Assembly: GCF_036323735.1 (NCBI RefSeq)
Contig: NC_086024.1
Location: 134,903,053-134,967,052, forward strand
Reading direction: 5' to 3'
DNA length: 64,000 bases
DNA from: Rattus norvegicus
Taxonomy: Eukaryota > Chordata > Mammalia > Rodentia > Muridae
Shown here: positions 1 to 11,204 of the stretch, in pieces
Layout of the letters: the number at the start of each line of letters is the position of its first letter
How positions within the stretch are numbered: position 1 is the stretch's first letter
Notes under the pieces: generated by a model
Databases searched by the model: none
Told to the model about the DNA's origin: nothing
The model's input: the letters and a program-made list of their open reading frames with translations, nothing else
Translations under genes and position numbers: made by a program

Positions 1-664
1 GCCACCTGGAAGGCGTGAGCATGTCCCTCATGCCCCTTGAAATGTCCTGTTTCGGACATACTTCTAAAACATTACCCGTTGCTCATCAGATATTTAACGG
101 AACATTATGTCTTACCAAGGTGCCACGCTAAGACCCTAGTGTCTACACAGAGACGATGGCTGCACTGGAATCGAGGGAGTCAGAGACAGGACACTCTAGG
201 GAGGAGCCAGAGCACGAGTTCTCCACCCTCACCGGATTCAGCTCTGGTGGAGACCTCCCTGTTACCTCTCACAAACACTCAGCACAGGAGACGACTGCGT
301 AGAGAGCAACGGTGCTCAAATTACAGCCTTGGGGCTCACGGTATTTGATAAACCATCTCATTCTGCTATTGCCTGCAAAAGATTATCATTTCCAAGTGAA
401 CCCACTTTGACATCTGAGAATGAGACATCAATTTCTTCCAGTTCCATCCCGATGCTAGTTTCGTAGATTTAACGCACGCGTACCGCAGAAACCCCATAAC
501 GTAGCATTATGCTTCTGTACAAAGAGCCAGCTCTCTCCGCATGACATTAAGGTAATAAACTATTCTCAGTGTTCGCCATGCCCAGCACACTCCAGAGCTC
601 TGGGTTGATCTGTGTTTCCGTGTGGCGTGCCTTGTTGGTCAGACTCAAAGAGTCCTTTCCACAT
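1..664. other. single-copy-looking DNA, no gene
   Basis: No repeat family, splice-flanked exon or convincing coding region is recognised here. A 103-codon open frame at 37-348 has no domain or bias that supports coding. Confidence 0.5.
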
Positions 665-1585
665 TTCCTACAGTGCCGTTTTGCTGGCGATAAATTTCCT
701 TCGCTTTGGTATGTCTGAAATCAACTTTATTTCCTCCCTTCACGTTTGAAGAATGACGTCGTTGGGGTAGAATGCCGGATCGCGAGCACTCCATTACGCA
801 GTGGTCGCTCCATCGGTGTCTCCCTGCTCGCACACACCGAGTCCAGGAGAAATCTTCTGTCGGCCTTATCTTTGTTCCTCCGTACATAATGTGCCGTTTT
901 CCTCGGGCCTTTATAGCACTTTCTCTTTATTGGTTTTGACCAACTTGCTTATGGTGCGCATTGATCTTTCATTACATTTCCTGTCCTTGCTTCAGTGAGT
1001 TTCTGGGATTTGTAGGTTGATAGTTTTCGCCGAAATTGGAAAATGCGGGGCATTATTTCTCAAAATGACTTTCACATCTCCACCTCTTCCTCCATTTCCA
1101 CGGCTTCCAATTACACGTTCTGACACTTGATTTTTTTCTCCCCTCATGGATAAGGATGCCTTGGTTTTCATTTTTCCCCCAGTATGCTTTTTTCTGGGCC
1201 ATTTCTGTCGGCATGTCATTAAGTCCGGTAATGTTTACTCCTGTGTTTCCCTGTCATTCACTCCGTATATTTTCACCTCTGCACTATACTTTCCGTTCCT
1301 GGAAATCTGATCTGACTCATTTGTGTGCTTTCCACACCTTAAATGTTTGAGCATATGGAATATAGTTATGATGGTAATAACTAATTTTTGACATGTGGTG
1401 GTATCACTGTGTGACCTTGGCTGGCCCAGAAGTTGTTATGTAGACTGGACTGTCATGGAATGCTCCAGACCTACTTGCTGCTGCTGGGGTGGAAAAACAA
1501 AAACAGCAAAACAAAAAGCAATCAGCCATTTTGATGTCTTTTTGTTAAGTCTTAAGTCTAGGTCAATTTTCAAAGAGTCATAGAT

Positions 1586-1642
<57 letters not shown>
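1586..1642. repeat. (GATA)n microsatellite
   Basis: About 14 near-perfect GATA units lie just upstream of the B2 insertion. The tract has few interruptions and is probably length-polymorphic. Confidence 0.97.
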
Positions 1643-1668
1643 GAGTCTACTTAAGATAGGTCATATTT

Positions 1669-1863
1669 GGGGGCTGGAGAGATGGCTCAGAGGTTAAGAG
1701 CACTGTCTGCTCATCCAGAGGTCCTGAGTTCAATTCCCAGCAACCACATGGTGGCTCACAACCACCTATAATCAGGTCTGGTGCCCTCTTCTGACCTGTA
1801 GTTGAATACATGCAGGCAGAAAGCAGTATGATGTATACATAATAAATAAATGTTTAAAAAAAA
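1669..1863 (+). mobile_element. B2 SINE with target-site duplication
   Basis: The tRNA-derived head begins GGGGCTGGAGAGATGGCTCA and carries an A-box-like TGGCTCAGAGGTTAAG and a B-box-like GAGTTCAATTCCC. The body and an AATAAATAAATG-containing A-rich tail follow. A 16-bp direct repeat, AAGATAGGTCATATTT, flanks it at 1653-1668 and 1864-1879. The perfect duplication suggests a fairly recent insertion into the older L1M sequence. Confidence 0.95.
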
Positions 1864-2567
1864 AAGATAGGTCATATTTTCATGCTTCCCTGCATGTCTT
1901 GTAACCTATGGCTATATGCCACACACTGCGAGTTTTACCTGAATGGGCTTTTCTGTTTTCTGGGAATATTCCTGAACTTTCTTGACATGGGTCAAAGGTG
2001 ACACAAGTTACTTGGAAATGGTTGGTCTTTTCTCTTCTTATTTTATTATTTGTTAGGTGTGCCTGGAACCATGTCCAATTTTCCCTCATGGGGGAAATTT
2101 CAGGACCTTTCAGGGTATTCACCCATGCCTCTGAGTAATGGCTTTTTCCACTCCTGTGGATGGGACACCATTATTCCTGGCTCTGTCTGAGTATTGTTGG
2201 ATGCTTCCCCCAAAATGTTCAGTAACTTCCTCACACACCCGGGTGAGCCAGTGTTCTGCTGTATCTCAGAAGGTTCCCCAGTGGGTCTTTGCAGCTCATT
2301 CTGTGCCTCCCCACCTCAGGGTCATCTTGCAAGAACAGACCTCACTCGGCTAGATGCCCCGGACTCTCGGTTCCTCATCCTCCACTCAGCAAAGCCAGTC
2401 TGGCTCTGTCTCACTCCCATCCTTTTATGGAAACTGGAAACTTTGACCGTGGAGAGGTCAGAGCAGTAAGTAACCTGGGAGATCTGAGGGCCCACTCACA
2501 AGTTCCCAATTCTCAGGAGCCATGCTCTTCGTTGCCTTGTATTCTGTGCTGTGAAACTGGTGTTTCA

Positions 2568-2650
2568 GGGCTGCAAATGTAGTTCAGTAGTGAATGCCTT
2601 GAATGCAAAGCCCTGGGGCTCGGTCTCCAGCAGTAGAGGGAAAAATAAAG
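2568..2650 (+). mobile_element. diverged ID-like SINE head
   Basis: The order of blocks (GGCTGCAAATGTAGTTCAG, then TGCCTTGAATGCAAAG, then CCCTGGGGCTCGGTCTCCAGC) follows the alanine-tRNA-like ID/B4 head but with many changes. A short A-rich end follows. Confidence 0.7.
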
Positions 2651-2789
2651 CAGAGCTGCTGCTTGATAAATTGGTCGGTTTTAGTCTGAAAGCTTCTGAT
2701 GGCTGCAGCCAAGGAAGCAATTCCTGTCTCTGGGACTTCATTTGACATGGAAGCCGGAGTACCCAAAATAAAACATTCTCTCTACTTTG

Positions 2790-2844
2790 GGGAGTACATA
2801 CATACATACATACATGCATCATACATACATACATACGTACATAT

Positions 2845-2881
<37 letters not shown>
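2790..2881. repeat. (CATA)n-(CA)n compound microsatellite
   Basis: CATA units with CATG/CGTA variants run into about 18 CA units. Confidence 0.95.
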
Positions 2882-2883
<2 letters not shown>

Positions 2884-2929
2884 ATCTGAGATCTTCAGAA
2901 TTTTTCCAGGTTTGAAAAGGGTATTGGGC

Positions 2930-3015
2930 TTTATAAAGATTTGTTTTTATTTATGTGTAGGTGTGTGTGTCTGTGTGTATGAGTTTGTGTGTGTGTATGA
3001 GGGAGAGAGAGAGAA

Positions 3016-3087
<72 letters not shown>

Positions 3088-3215
3088 CACCTGTGGAGGT
3101 CAGAGATGGCGTTGTATCCCCTGGTGCTAAATTACAGGTAGCTGTGGGCTGAGCTGCCCGCCCAGTATGAGTCTGGTCTTGTTCTTACTTGCTGACCGTC
3201 TCCCCAGCCCCACAG
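2930..3215 (-). mobile_element. B3/B2-family SINE with internal GA tract
   Basis: On the minus strand the element starts at the GGGGCTGGGGAGACGG-like head (plus strand CCGTCTCCCCAGCCCC near 3197-3212) and ends in an A-rich tail at about 2935-2950. A TG-rich then GA-rich tract (3000-3085, about 40 GA units) has expanded inside the tail half. Confidence 0.8.
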
Positions 3216-3254
3216 AGCTGTTTTAAAGGCTCCATTGAATGTATATTTATAAGT

Positions 3255-3545
3255 GTGCTGTGCAGTCGGTTGCACATGTGTGTGTCCTCAGTTGTCATTC
3301 TTCTGGTGTCGTCTACCTCGGTTTTTGAGACATGGTCTCTCCCTTGCACAAGTTATGTTAAATAGGCCAAGTGGCTGACCAGCAAGCCACGGGCATCAGC
3401 CTGTCTCGGCCTCTACAGCCCCAGGCCTGAAGCCTGTTCCATCAGTCAAACTCGGCTCTTTTGATGTGAGTTGCAAGGATCAATCCTGGATTCTTCTGAT
3501 TGCGAGGCACATACCTTAACAACCACACGGCCTCCCCAGCTCCCT
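3255..3545 (-). mobile_element. B4 SINE
   Basis: The plus strand shows the antisense B1-like part with TTTTTGAGACATGGTCTCTC at 3323-3342, then a degraded tRNA-like head ending in CCCCAGCTCCC at about 3534-3544. Divergence is high. Confidence 0.7.
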
Positions 3546-3689
3546 TCGCACGTTCTTGAGATCGTGTTGTGTGAGATCTGAGAGACAACGTTTCCTCCAA
3601 CCCTCTGCCTTAGGCCTTCATTTCTCAATAGTGAAACTCTGAAGAGCAAGTTTGTGAGCCTGATGAATTCCAAATGGACTTATAGGAAA

Positions 3690-4260
3690 TCTTGAGGTAG
3701 TTTTAATCTATATTTCCCTGATGTTCCTGTATTGTTCCTCAGCCCCGTGTGTTTGAGCTTTTGAGAATTCTCTGTCTACTCCCATGCCCCAGTTTTTTGT
3801 TCGCTTGGTGTTTAGAGTTTTTTAGTTCTTTGTATATTCTAACTATGTAGCTGGTAATCTTTTCTAATTCTCTAGGTTGTGTCTTCTCTCTAATGATGGT
3901 GTTCGTCACGGTAGAGAAGTTTCATGAGGTCCCACCGATTTATTGTTGATCCTTAGTACCCACTGGCCTCAGGTCCTAAGGCTCAGACTTCAAGCGTGCT
4001 CTCTTTTTCTTCTCTGTCACATCCAGGGTGTCAAGTCTTATGCTGAGGTCCTTGGTCCATCTGGAGTTGTGGTTTGTACAATATGAGAGATAAAGATCTA
4101 GCTTCAGTCTTCAGAGTTAACTAGTTCAGTCAACACCAGTTGGTAAAGATGTTATCTTTTCCTTGATGTGTAATTTTTTTTACTTCTTTGTCAAAATTCA
4201 GGTTGTTGTAGGAAGGTGGGCTTATATGTGGGCCCTCGGTTCTATTACAGGGACAGTGCG
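3690..4260 (-). pseudogene. old rodent L1 (Lx-like), ORF2 C-terminal fragment
   Basis: The plus strand carries antisense L1 ORF2 text: TTAGTTCTTTGTATATTCTA near 3820-3840, AGGTCCCACCGATTTATTGT near 3928-3947 and GAGGTCCTTGGTCCATCTGG near 4046-4065. These are the same landmarks as in the full-length L1 at 12610-13700. No open frame remains. Confidence 0.75.
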
Positions 4261-4484
4261 TCTAACCTTTTTTCAATGGTAATTTAACACCCACTTCCAG
4301 TGATTTCAAGGAAACCTTGGAATATATATAGAAAGGAAAGAAGATAACCTCAGCTCACCAGACATATAATGTTAATTTTCTAAATATTACATGGACAGAG
4401 TTAAGGTTCAGACTTTTCCATAAGGATTGCTAGGCCTTTGGGTGACAGCTGTTGAGCCTTGACCACACCCACAAATCCTGCTAC

Positions 4485-4700
4485 TTTTTTTTGTTGTATT
4501 CCTTAAGACATGGTTTAATGTGCCCAGGCTGGCCCAAACTTACTGTGTAACTAAGCTGATTTTAAATGCTCCTGTCTCCACCTCCAGAGTCCTGGGATTA
4601 CCGGTGTACAGCATCATCCTCCTGTTACGCCACACTGCGAGTGGAACTCTGTGCTTGGTGCATGCCTGGCAAGCACTCTGCTCCGCCCCACCAGCCACAT
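4485..4700 (-). mobile_element. B4-type SINE (B1-like plus ID-like parts)
   Basis: The antisense B1-like half includes CCCAGGCTGGCCC and CCTGGGATTACCGG. It is followed by TGCATGCCTGGCAAGCACTC, the usual antisense tRNA-like head of B4/RSINE1. Confidence 0.75.
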
Positions 4701-5089
4701 CTCTTCCCAGGAACCTTGTGTTTTATGAAAACCCAGCTGACCACATGGGCTGCGTCTATACCTGGCTCCCACTCTGCCTGGTTCCTCTACCTGTCTGGCC
4801 TTTGGAACTACTGTACTGTTTTCCTTTTCTGTAGCTTTACAGTGAGTCTTAAAATCAGACAGCCGATCTTCAGGAAATACTGTTCACATTCAGACTCACC
4901 TTGGCTTTCCCTGATCCCACACATCTTCAAATAATTTCTCAAATCAACTTGCCAATTCATGCTAGAAAGAAGGTACATTAAAGTACATCAACAATACTAC
5001 CTCTACACTTAAGGCTCAGGGAACATCATGAAAGAAGGGTTTTGAAAGATCGTAAGAACAGAACACCTGCTGCAAAAGAGTCTCATCTT
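4701..5089. other. no gene seen
   Basis: Single-copy-looking sequence. An overlapping 122-codon open frame starts in the B4 SINE and has no recognisable domain. Confidence 0.5.
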
Positions 5090-5265
5090 AAACCAAACAA
5101 CAAACAGAAAACCAAGTGAGAGGAGTCAGGGGAGGAGTCAGGGGAGGAGTCAGGGGAGGAGAGAATGAATCTAGGAGTTGGGGGAGGGAAGAGCAATCAG
5201 TGAATATTGTCAAGATATATTTATGAAATTCTCAACTAATTAAGGAAATATTGTATTATTAGTTT
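5090..5265 (+). mobile_element. L1 3'-end fragment with a 12-bp tandem repeat
   Basis: The G-rich stretch followed by a T/A-rich end containing AAGATATATTTATGAAATTC resembles the terminal 3' UTR of old rodent L1s. Inside it AGGAGTCAGGGG is repeated 3.4 times at 5121-5161. Confidence 0.55.
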
Positions 5266-5374
5266 TTAAAGAATCTTCCCAGGACTGCCCTGCATTTGTA
5301 AATTTGATGGTAATGGCCACGTTAGCATGACTGACTCTCTCAGACCACCAACATGGTCTGTATGTTTATAGCTC

Positions 5375-5681
5375 TGTATTCACCTACCTATCCTATCCTC
5401 ATCCATCTATAACATCTATCATATATCTACCTGTACTAGCTATCTATCCATGCATCCATATGTCTATCACCTGTTCATCATATATATGTGTATCTGTGTG
5501 AACATATGTGCTTACGTATGTATGCGTTTATCAATCAGTCTTACCTACCAATGGCATCACTTACTTATCCATCTTTCTATTATATCTATCCATCTCTGTA
5601 TTGGTCTTCCTAGCTAAACCATGTATGTGTGTATGTATGTATGTATGTATGTATGTATGTATGTATGTATGTATGTATGAG

Positions 5682-5739
<58 letters not shown>

Positions 5740-5765
5740 ATCTAACTATCTACCTACCTACCTAA
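5375..5765. repeat. (TATC)n / (TGTA)n tetranucleotide region
   Basis: Degenerate TATC units are followed by about 13 TGTA units (5619-5676) and about 14 TCTA units (5682-5738). The open frame across it encodes only low-complexity Tyr/Leu/Ser/Ile repeats. Confidence 0.95.
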
Positions 5766-6235
5766 GCTTTCTTCATTTCCCTCAAAAGTATATTGCTTTT
5801 GTTTGGATATTTGCCAGCTTTGCGGATATCCCTGCCCCCCAACTCAAGCTTTTCTTATGCTCCTGCAACTCATTACTAATAAATATGTAGAAATAGAGAC
5901 ATTCTAAAACCCTACTAAGTAACAGGATAACTGTAACTTTTTAAATTAGAACCCCTGGAATTCTCTGCAATCAGACACCTGTGGATTCTAATTTCCTTCT
6001 TTTTTTCCTAGTTCATCTCTTCAGTGTGTACGCCATGGTTTTCTTATACGCCTTGCTACTCTCATCATTTCTCTCATTACACTCTGCAAGACCTCCAGAC
6101 ATGTTGGATAAAAGTAGCGTGGGTAGACAGACAGCTTTAAGCGGAGAGCCTTGGGTTGCGTGCCACAGAGTATTATGGTTTATGGTTTTTTAATGTGTGA
6201 ATAAACCTGACCCATATCTATTTAGGCTACATCAC
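5766..6235. other. no gene seen
   Basis: T-rich single-copy sequence. The 70-codon frame at 5981-6193 shows no coding evidence. Confidence 0.5.
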
Positions 6236-7750
6236 TGGATTTCCTGACTGACTGTGTGCTTTCTGTGTGCTCCTAACTGACTGTGTGCTCCTGACTGACT
6301 GTGTGCTTCTTATGTGCTCCTGACTGACTGTGTGCTTTCTGTGTGCTCCTGACTGTGTGCTTCCTGTGTGCTCCTGACTGACTGTGTGCTTCCTGTGTGC
6401 TCCTAACTGACTGTGTGCTTCTTGTGTGCTCCTGACTGACTGTGATTCCTGTGTGCTCCTGACTGACTGTGCTTCCTGTGTGCTCCTGACTGACTGTGTG
6501 CTTCCTGTGTGCTCCTAACTGACTGTGTGCTTCTTGTGTGCTCCTGACTGACTGTGATTCCTGTGTGCTCCTGACTGACTGTGATTCCTGTGTGTTCCTG
6601 ACTGACTGTGTGCTTTCTGTGTGTTCCTGACTGACTGTGTGCTTCCTGTGTGCTCCTGACTGACTGTGATTCCTGTGTGCTCCTGACTGACTGTGATTCC
6701 TGTGTGCTCCTGACTGACTGTGCTTCCTGTGTGTTCCTGACTGACTGTGTGCTTTCTGTGTGTTCCTGACTGACTGTGTGCTTTCTGTGTGCTCCTGACT
6801 GACTGTGTGCTTCCTGTGTGCTCCTGACTGACTGTGATTCCTGTGTGCTCCTGACTGGCTGTGATTCCTGTGTGCCCCTGACTGACTGTGTGATTCCTGT
6901 GTGCTCCTGACTGGCTGTGATTCCTGTGTGCCCCTGACTGACTGTGTGATTCCTGTGTGCTCCTGACTGGCTGTGATTCCTGTGTGCCCCTGACTGACTG
7001 TGTGATTCCTGTGTGCTCCTGACTGACTGTGATTCCTGTGTGCCCCTGACTGACTGTGTGATTCCTGTGTGCTCCTGACTGGCTGTGATTTCTGTGTGCT
7101 CCTGACTGACTGTGTGCTTCCTGTGTGCTCCTGACTGGCTGTGATTCCTGTGTGCTCCTGACTGACTGTGTGCTTCCTGTGTGCTCCTAACTGACTGTGT
7201 GCTTCTTGTGTGCTCCTGACTGACTGTGATTCCTGTGTGCTCCTGACTGACTGTGCTTCCTGTGTGCTCCTGACTGACTGTGTGCTTCCTGTGTGCTCCT
7301 AACTGACTGTGTGCTTCTTGTGTGCTCCTGACTGACTGTGATTCCTGTGTGCTCCTGACTGACTGTGTGCTTCTTGTGTGCTCCTGACTGACTGTGATTC
7401 CTGTGTGCTCCTGACTGACTGTGATTCCTGTGTGCTCCTGACTGACTGTGTGCTTTCTGTGTGTTCCTGACTGACTGTGTGCTTTCTGTGTGCTCCTGAC
7501 TGACTGTGTGCTTCCTGTGTGCTCCTGACTGACTGTGATTCCTGTGTGCTCCTGACTGGCTGTGATTCCTGTGTGCTCCTGACTGGCTGTGATTCCTGTG
7601 TGCCCCTGACTGACTGTGTGATTCCTGTGTGCTCCTGACTGGCTGTGATTCCTGTGTGCCCCTGACTGACTGTGTGATTCCTGTGTGCTCCTGACTGACG
7701 GTGTGCTTTCTGTGTGCTCCTGACTGACTGTGCTTTCTGTGTGCCCCTGT
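6236..7750. repeat. 1.5-kb minisatellite (27/29-bp units)
   Basis: About 54 units run head to tail. The core is CTGACTGACTGTG, then either TGCTTCC or ATTCC, then TGTGTGCTC, giving 29- or 27-bp units. Variants (CTAACTGACT, CTGACTGGCT, TGTGCCCC, CTTTC) mark subtypes. A 56-bp two-unit higher-order repeat occupies about 6850-7085 and recurs at about 7555-7690. A block near 6384-6560 recurs at 7168-7344, offset by 784 bp. Mixed unit lengths mean frames stay open only by chance, as in the 154-codon minus-strand frame at 7299-7763. Confidence 0.97.
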
Positions 7751-8490
7751 GCTCTCTTCTCATCTTGTTCTCTTCTTTTTCATGCTACCATTTACTTAGA
7801 TACATTTCAACATTCCATCTTTATGTCTAACTGACAAGGACTGTGCCTCTTTTAAAGGAGTCATCTGTGATCATCAAATGTGATTTAACTCAACACAGTG
7901 ACCTCCAAAAGACATCACAGCACCTAACACATAACCTTTAACATTTTACACACTCCTTCTTGCCTTTGTGGTTTTGCTGTCACACATGTACCTGCTGCAT
8001 ATGTGAGAAACTCTACAACCCACTCTTTCTTTGTTGTAGGCATTCAGCTGTCTATAAAGAAAATTTTTAAAATTTGATGCCCTCTAAATGTTCATCTTGC
8101 TGAACTGCTCTGGATGTTCATCCACCACATTCTTATTCTATGCAGATTCAGATCTCACTCTAGTTTTCTGCCTGGAGAGCATCTAACATTTTGTATAGAG
8201 TGGTTCTGCCCACAGCAAAAACATATGGAATGTGTGTGGGAAAATGCACAGTTCAACTCCATTTTAAAATAACTTTCTCAGGTATTTAATTCTGTACTGA
8301 ATGTTTTCTTTCTTCTTTTGGCACTTCACAAGCGTTCCCTCCATTGCTCCCGACTTTCATAAGTTTGTGTTTAAGTCTGCAGTGTTTCTACTTCGCTCCT
8401 TTGTGTATATTGAATTTTCAGTCTCAAGTTGCTTAGAGATGTTTGTTTTTTCATTGATTCTCAGTAATATGACTATAACATGCCCCTGTG
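7751..8490 (-). mobile_element. possible ancient L1M ORF1-side fragment
   Basis: The plus strand is T-rich. A stretch near 8300-8400 (GGCACTTCACAAGCGTTCCC then CTCCATTGCTCCCGACTTTC) faintly follows the antisense ORF1 pattern of old L1s. Divergence is too high for certainty, and 7751-8040 shows nothing identifiable. Confidence 0.35.
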
Positions 8491-8493
8491 TGT

Positions 8494-8525
8494 GTGTGTG
8501 TGAGAGAGGGGGGGGGGGAGGGAGA
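8494..8525. repeat. short TG/GA/G-run tract
   Basis: Eight TG units are followed by GAGAGA and an 11-base G run. Confidence 0.9.
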
Positions 8526-8724
8526 GATCTACCTTGAGTTTTGTAAAGATTCTTATATTTAACCAGATAAACTTTCTTTCCACCCAATTTCCTTCTGCTC
8601 TATCAGTCAAGTATGTGTTAGACAAGCTGCCATCTTCACATGTCTCTGTGTACTTCATCTTAGAGGTCTAGAGCATTACAAATTCAAGCATCCTGCCATT
8701 TGGGAGACTTCCATGTAGTATCAA

Positions 8725-9055
8725 ATTGACTAGTGAGGGCCAGCAAGATGTCTCGGTGGGTAAAGGAGCTCGTTGCCAACCCTGAAAACCCTGGAACCCG
8801 CATGGTAGAAGGAGGGAATAGACTACAGTACATTGTCCTGTGACCGCCATCCATGTTCCTTGGTGTACTATGCATGCACATACACATGCCTGTGCATGCA
8901 TGCACACACATGTATACATACATGCACATACACAATGCACACACATGAACACACACATGCACATACACAATACACACACATGCACATACATGAACACACA
9001 CATGCACATACATACACGCACATACACACAAGGCACATGCACACACAATAAATAA
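8725..9055 (+). mobile_element. B3 SINE with long CA-rich tail
   Basis: The head GGCCAGCAAGATGTCTCGGT, the mid-block GCATGGTAGAAGGAGGGAAT and the TGTCCTGTGACCGCC block follow B3/B3A order. The 3' part is a 180-bp ACAC/ATGC-rich tail ending in ACAATAAATAACTTAA. Frames across the tail encode only His/Thr or Cys/Val repeats. Confidence 0.85.
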
Positions 9056-9534
9056 CTTAAGGGGCTGTTACCTATGCCCAGTGCATTTGTCTCAGATCTT
9101 TTGCTTTCCATCTCTAAACTCCCCACTTGGTTCCTATTTTTTATATCCTCCTTATTTTTGTCTCTCTGACACCTTCATCAGTCTCTCACGTTACTCTCCA
9201 TAAGGCTTCCATTTTCCCTTTTGAATATTTTTCTAAATCTCTTTTCTCCCCTCATTTTGAACGAACTTTTTGTCCATTCTTATCCTCTTCCTCCTCTTTT
9301 ACATACCTGCTAATTCTTGATGTTCTTTTAATATTTGTTCTTAATTAAGTTATCAAATTCCAATACACTTATCACCTCCTGGATGATTCGACAGCTTCTG
9401 CTGCATTTTAAAAATTTTTCATGTGTCTCAACTCACTGCATAATTTTAATTCCACAGAAAGTTTGTTGCAGGATGCTTGGTCCCTGAAATTGTGTTGTTT
9501 ATTGGAAAAACTTGTTTCTAGTTGTGGTGTCCCT
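9056..9534. other. no gene seen
   Basis: T-rich sequence without a recognisable repeat. It might be old L1, but no landmark is clear. Confidence 0.45.
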
Positions 9535-10175
9535 CAGGCCTTAGCACACACCTTTAATCCCTCTGGCTGTAATACAGACATGGCCTTAGTGCACACCTTT
9601 AATCCCAAAGTTAGTTTGAAGTGGGAAGCAACCACATTGGAAAGTGTTGTCTGTCTGAGTGCCAGACAAAGTGAGGAATCAGAGAAAGATTTGACCAAAT
9701 AGGATATGCGTAACTCTCATCAGAAGAGAGAGGAAGAGGAGGCCACTTAAGACAGCAGTGCAGAAAGAAAGGGAAGGAGGCGATTTTTCCAGGAGAGTTT
9801 TACAAAGCCAGGTTGAAGAGAGAACAAGCTAGACACAGGTAAAGAAAGAACAGGCCGGAGAATGAGGAGACAGGAGATTAGAACAGATTGCTAGAATTAG
9901 CTTGAGGCTAAGCAGAGGGGAAAAGTCAGAGGCCAAGAGAGAAGCCAGATTGAATCAGTCAGCTTGGAAAGAAGTTTGAGCCCAAAGAGCTGAATTGAAT
10001 CAGCCAGCTAGAGTTCAGAAAGAACCAAAATGGTGAGCTTATCTAGCAGTAAGTCTCAGAGGCTGAAAATATTCTAGGCCTAGGCCAAGGTAATGTTGTA
10101 TGGAGGCTAGAAGCTTCCAGACAGAGGCAGTAAACCTCAGAGATGACAATTACAGCAGACAAATAAAAGTTACTT
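9535..10175 (+). mobile_element. unidentified dispersed-repeat candidate
   Basis: The segment begins with two B1-like phrases (ACACACCTTTAATCCC and GCACACCTTTAATCCC, at about 9545-9560 and 9590-9605). It continues as a purine-rich stretch full of AGAA/CAGA words and ends in GACAAATAAAAGTTAC, a polyadenylation-like end. This composite architecture suggests a rodent interspersed repeat (RMER1-like is one option), but I do not recognise it. Confidence 0.4.
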
Positions 10176-10379
10176 TTACAGATGCTACTATTATCCTGCC
10201 TTCTACTATTTTATTTAACTTTATATTTTCCCTCTGCATTGCTTCTTAGTCCTTTTTCTATCAAGACCATTCAGTTAGGATCCTACTCCTCTGCCTAATG
10301 AATATCGTTAGTGTTCAGTGCCCATTGCAAGTCTCCCCAGTTGATACTGGTGGGAGATGCACCATTTCCTGGTCCTTCT

Positions 10380-10860
10380 TGACAGTTTTTATAGAATACA
10401 AACTATAGATATAGAATTTGGTTGTTTCCTCTTGGCATTTTAAAGACAATGCCCCATCCTGTTCTGGCCCCTGGTTCTCCTCTTGATGCTTCTTTGAAAA
10501 GATTCTTGTTTCTAGTGTTTGTTGGACTGTCTTGGAAAGTGTTGTTCAGTTCTGCTTGCTGTACCTCACGTCCTGCTGTTTTCCCACAATCCTCAGTGCT
10601 CTCAGCGGGGTTGTGCATTCTCTGGGATTTGCAGTTTGATGCCTTTCATCCATGTTTGATGCTTTCAAAGCTTTCAGAACTTGGGGCATCCCTTCCTCTT
10701 CTCCACTCTTCTCTCATTTTTCTCCTCCTTCTCAGACTCTAATTACATAGATACTTATATCTAAGCACATGGTTTTAGGTTTTTCCAAATGCCTATTTAA
10801 TACTTCTCCAAGTACCACTGTTTTCCAAATACCTCACATTTTTTTTCTGTATTTTCCACC
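10380..10860 (-). mobile_element. ancient L1M ORF1 fragment
   Basis: The plus-strand order (TAGAATTTGGTTGTTTCCTC, then CTGGGATTTGCAGTTTGATG, then CTCAGACTCTAATTACATAG) follows the antisense ORF1 of old L1 elements, like the copy at 665-2480. It is heavily mutated with no frame. Confidence 0.6.
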
Positions 10861-10909
10861 TCCATTTTGACTCCATGGTAGTGTATCCATTTCTTCCTGC
10901 TTAAGCTCT

Positions 10910-11160
10910 CTTTGCTTCTGTTTCCTCAAGTTGTACAATGGCAATCATAACAAGACCTAACTCAGAGTTGCCACGGAGATTATATATGTTAATGCATGCA
11001 AATCACTTGGCCTGGTGCCTATAGCATACTATTTTTATTGTCTGTGTCACACAGATAGGAAATCTCAGGCTCAGATAGGTCAATTATCTACCAAGTCAAA
11101 GAGAAATCTTTCTCCCAAGAGAAATTCAGAGCTGGTCCTTGGATACCAACTTTGGCTGAG
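10910..11160. mobile_element. MIR remnants
   Basis: TGTTTCCTCAAGTTGTACAATGG and a following GTTAATGCATGCAAATCACTTGG-like part match one MIR orientation. CACAGATAGGAAATCTCAGG and GTCAAAGAGAAAT match the opposite orientation. Two old MIR copies side by side are the simplest reading. Confidence 0.5.
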
Positions 11161-11204
11161 AAAGAGGTGGGACACAGGGAAAGCATACACATGGGGAAAC
11201 ATAC

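Larger units (their letters stand above)
665..2480 (-). mobile_element. ancient L1 (L1M/HAL1 type), ORF1 and 5' region
   Basis: Read on the minus strand, the segment resembles the ORF1 C-terminal half, coiled-coil part and upstream region of old mammalian L1 elements. The plus strand has the typical antisense layout: T-rich text ending in a stretch like TGGCATTATTTCTC at about 1045-1060, then the ATGGAATATAGTTATGATGG block near 1356. Many indels and stops leave no reading frame. A GATA tract and a B2 SINE interrupt it, so it predates both. HAL1 versus full L1M cannot be decided without alignment. Confidence 0.7.

Noticed and set aside
6236..7750. CRISPR-like array of short repeats
   Set aside because: Units are contiguous with no unique spacers, and the sequence is mammalian; it is a minisatellite.
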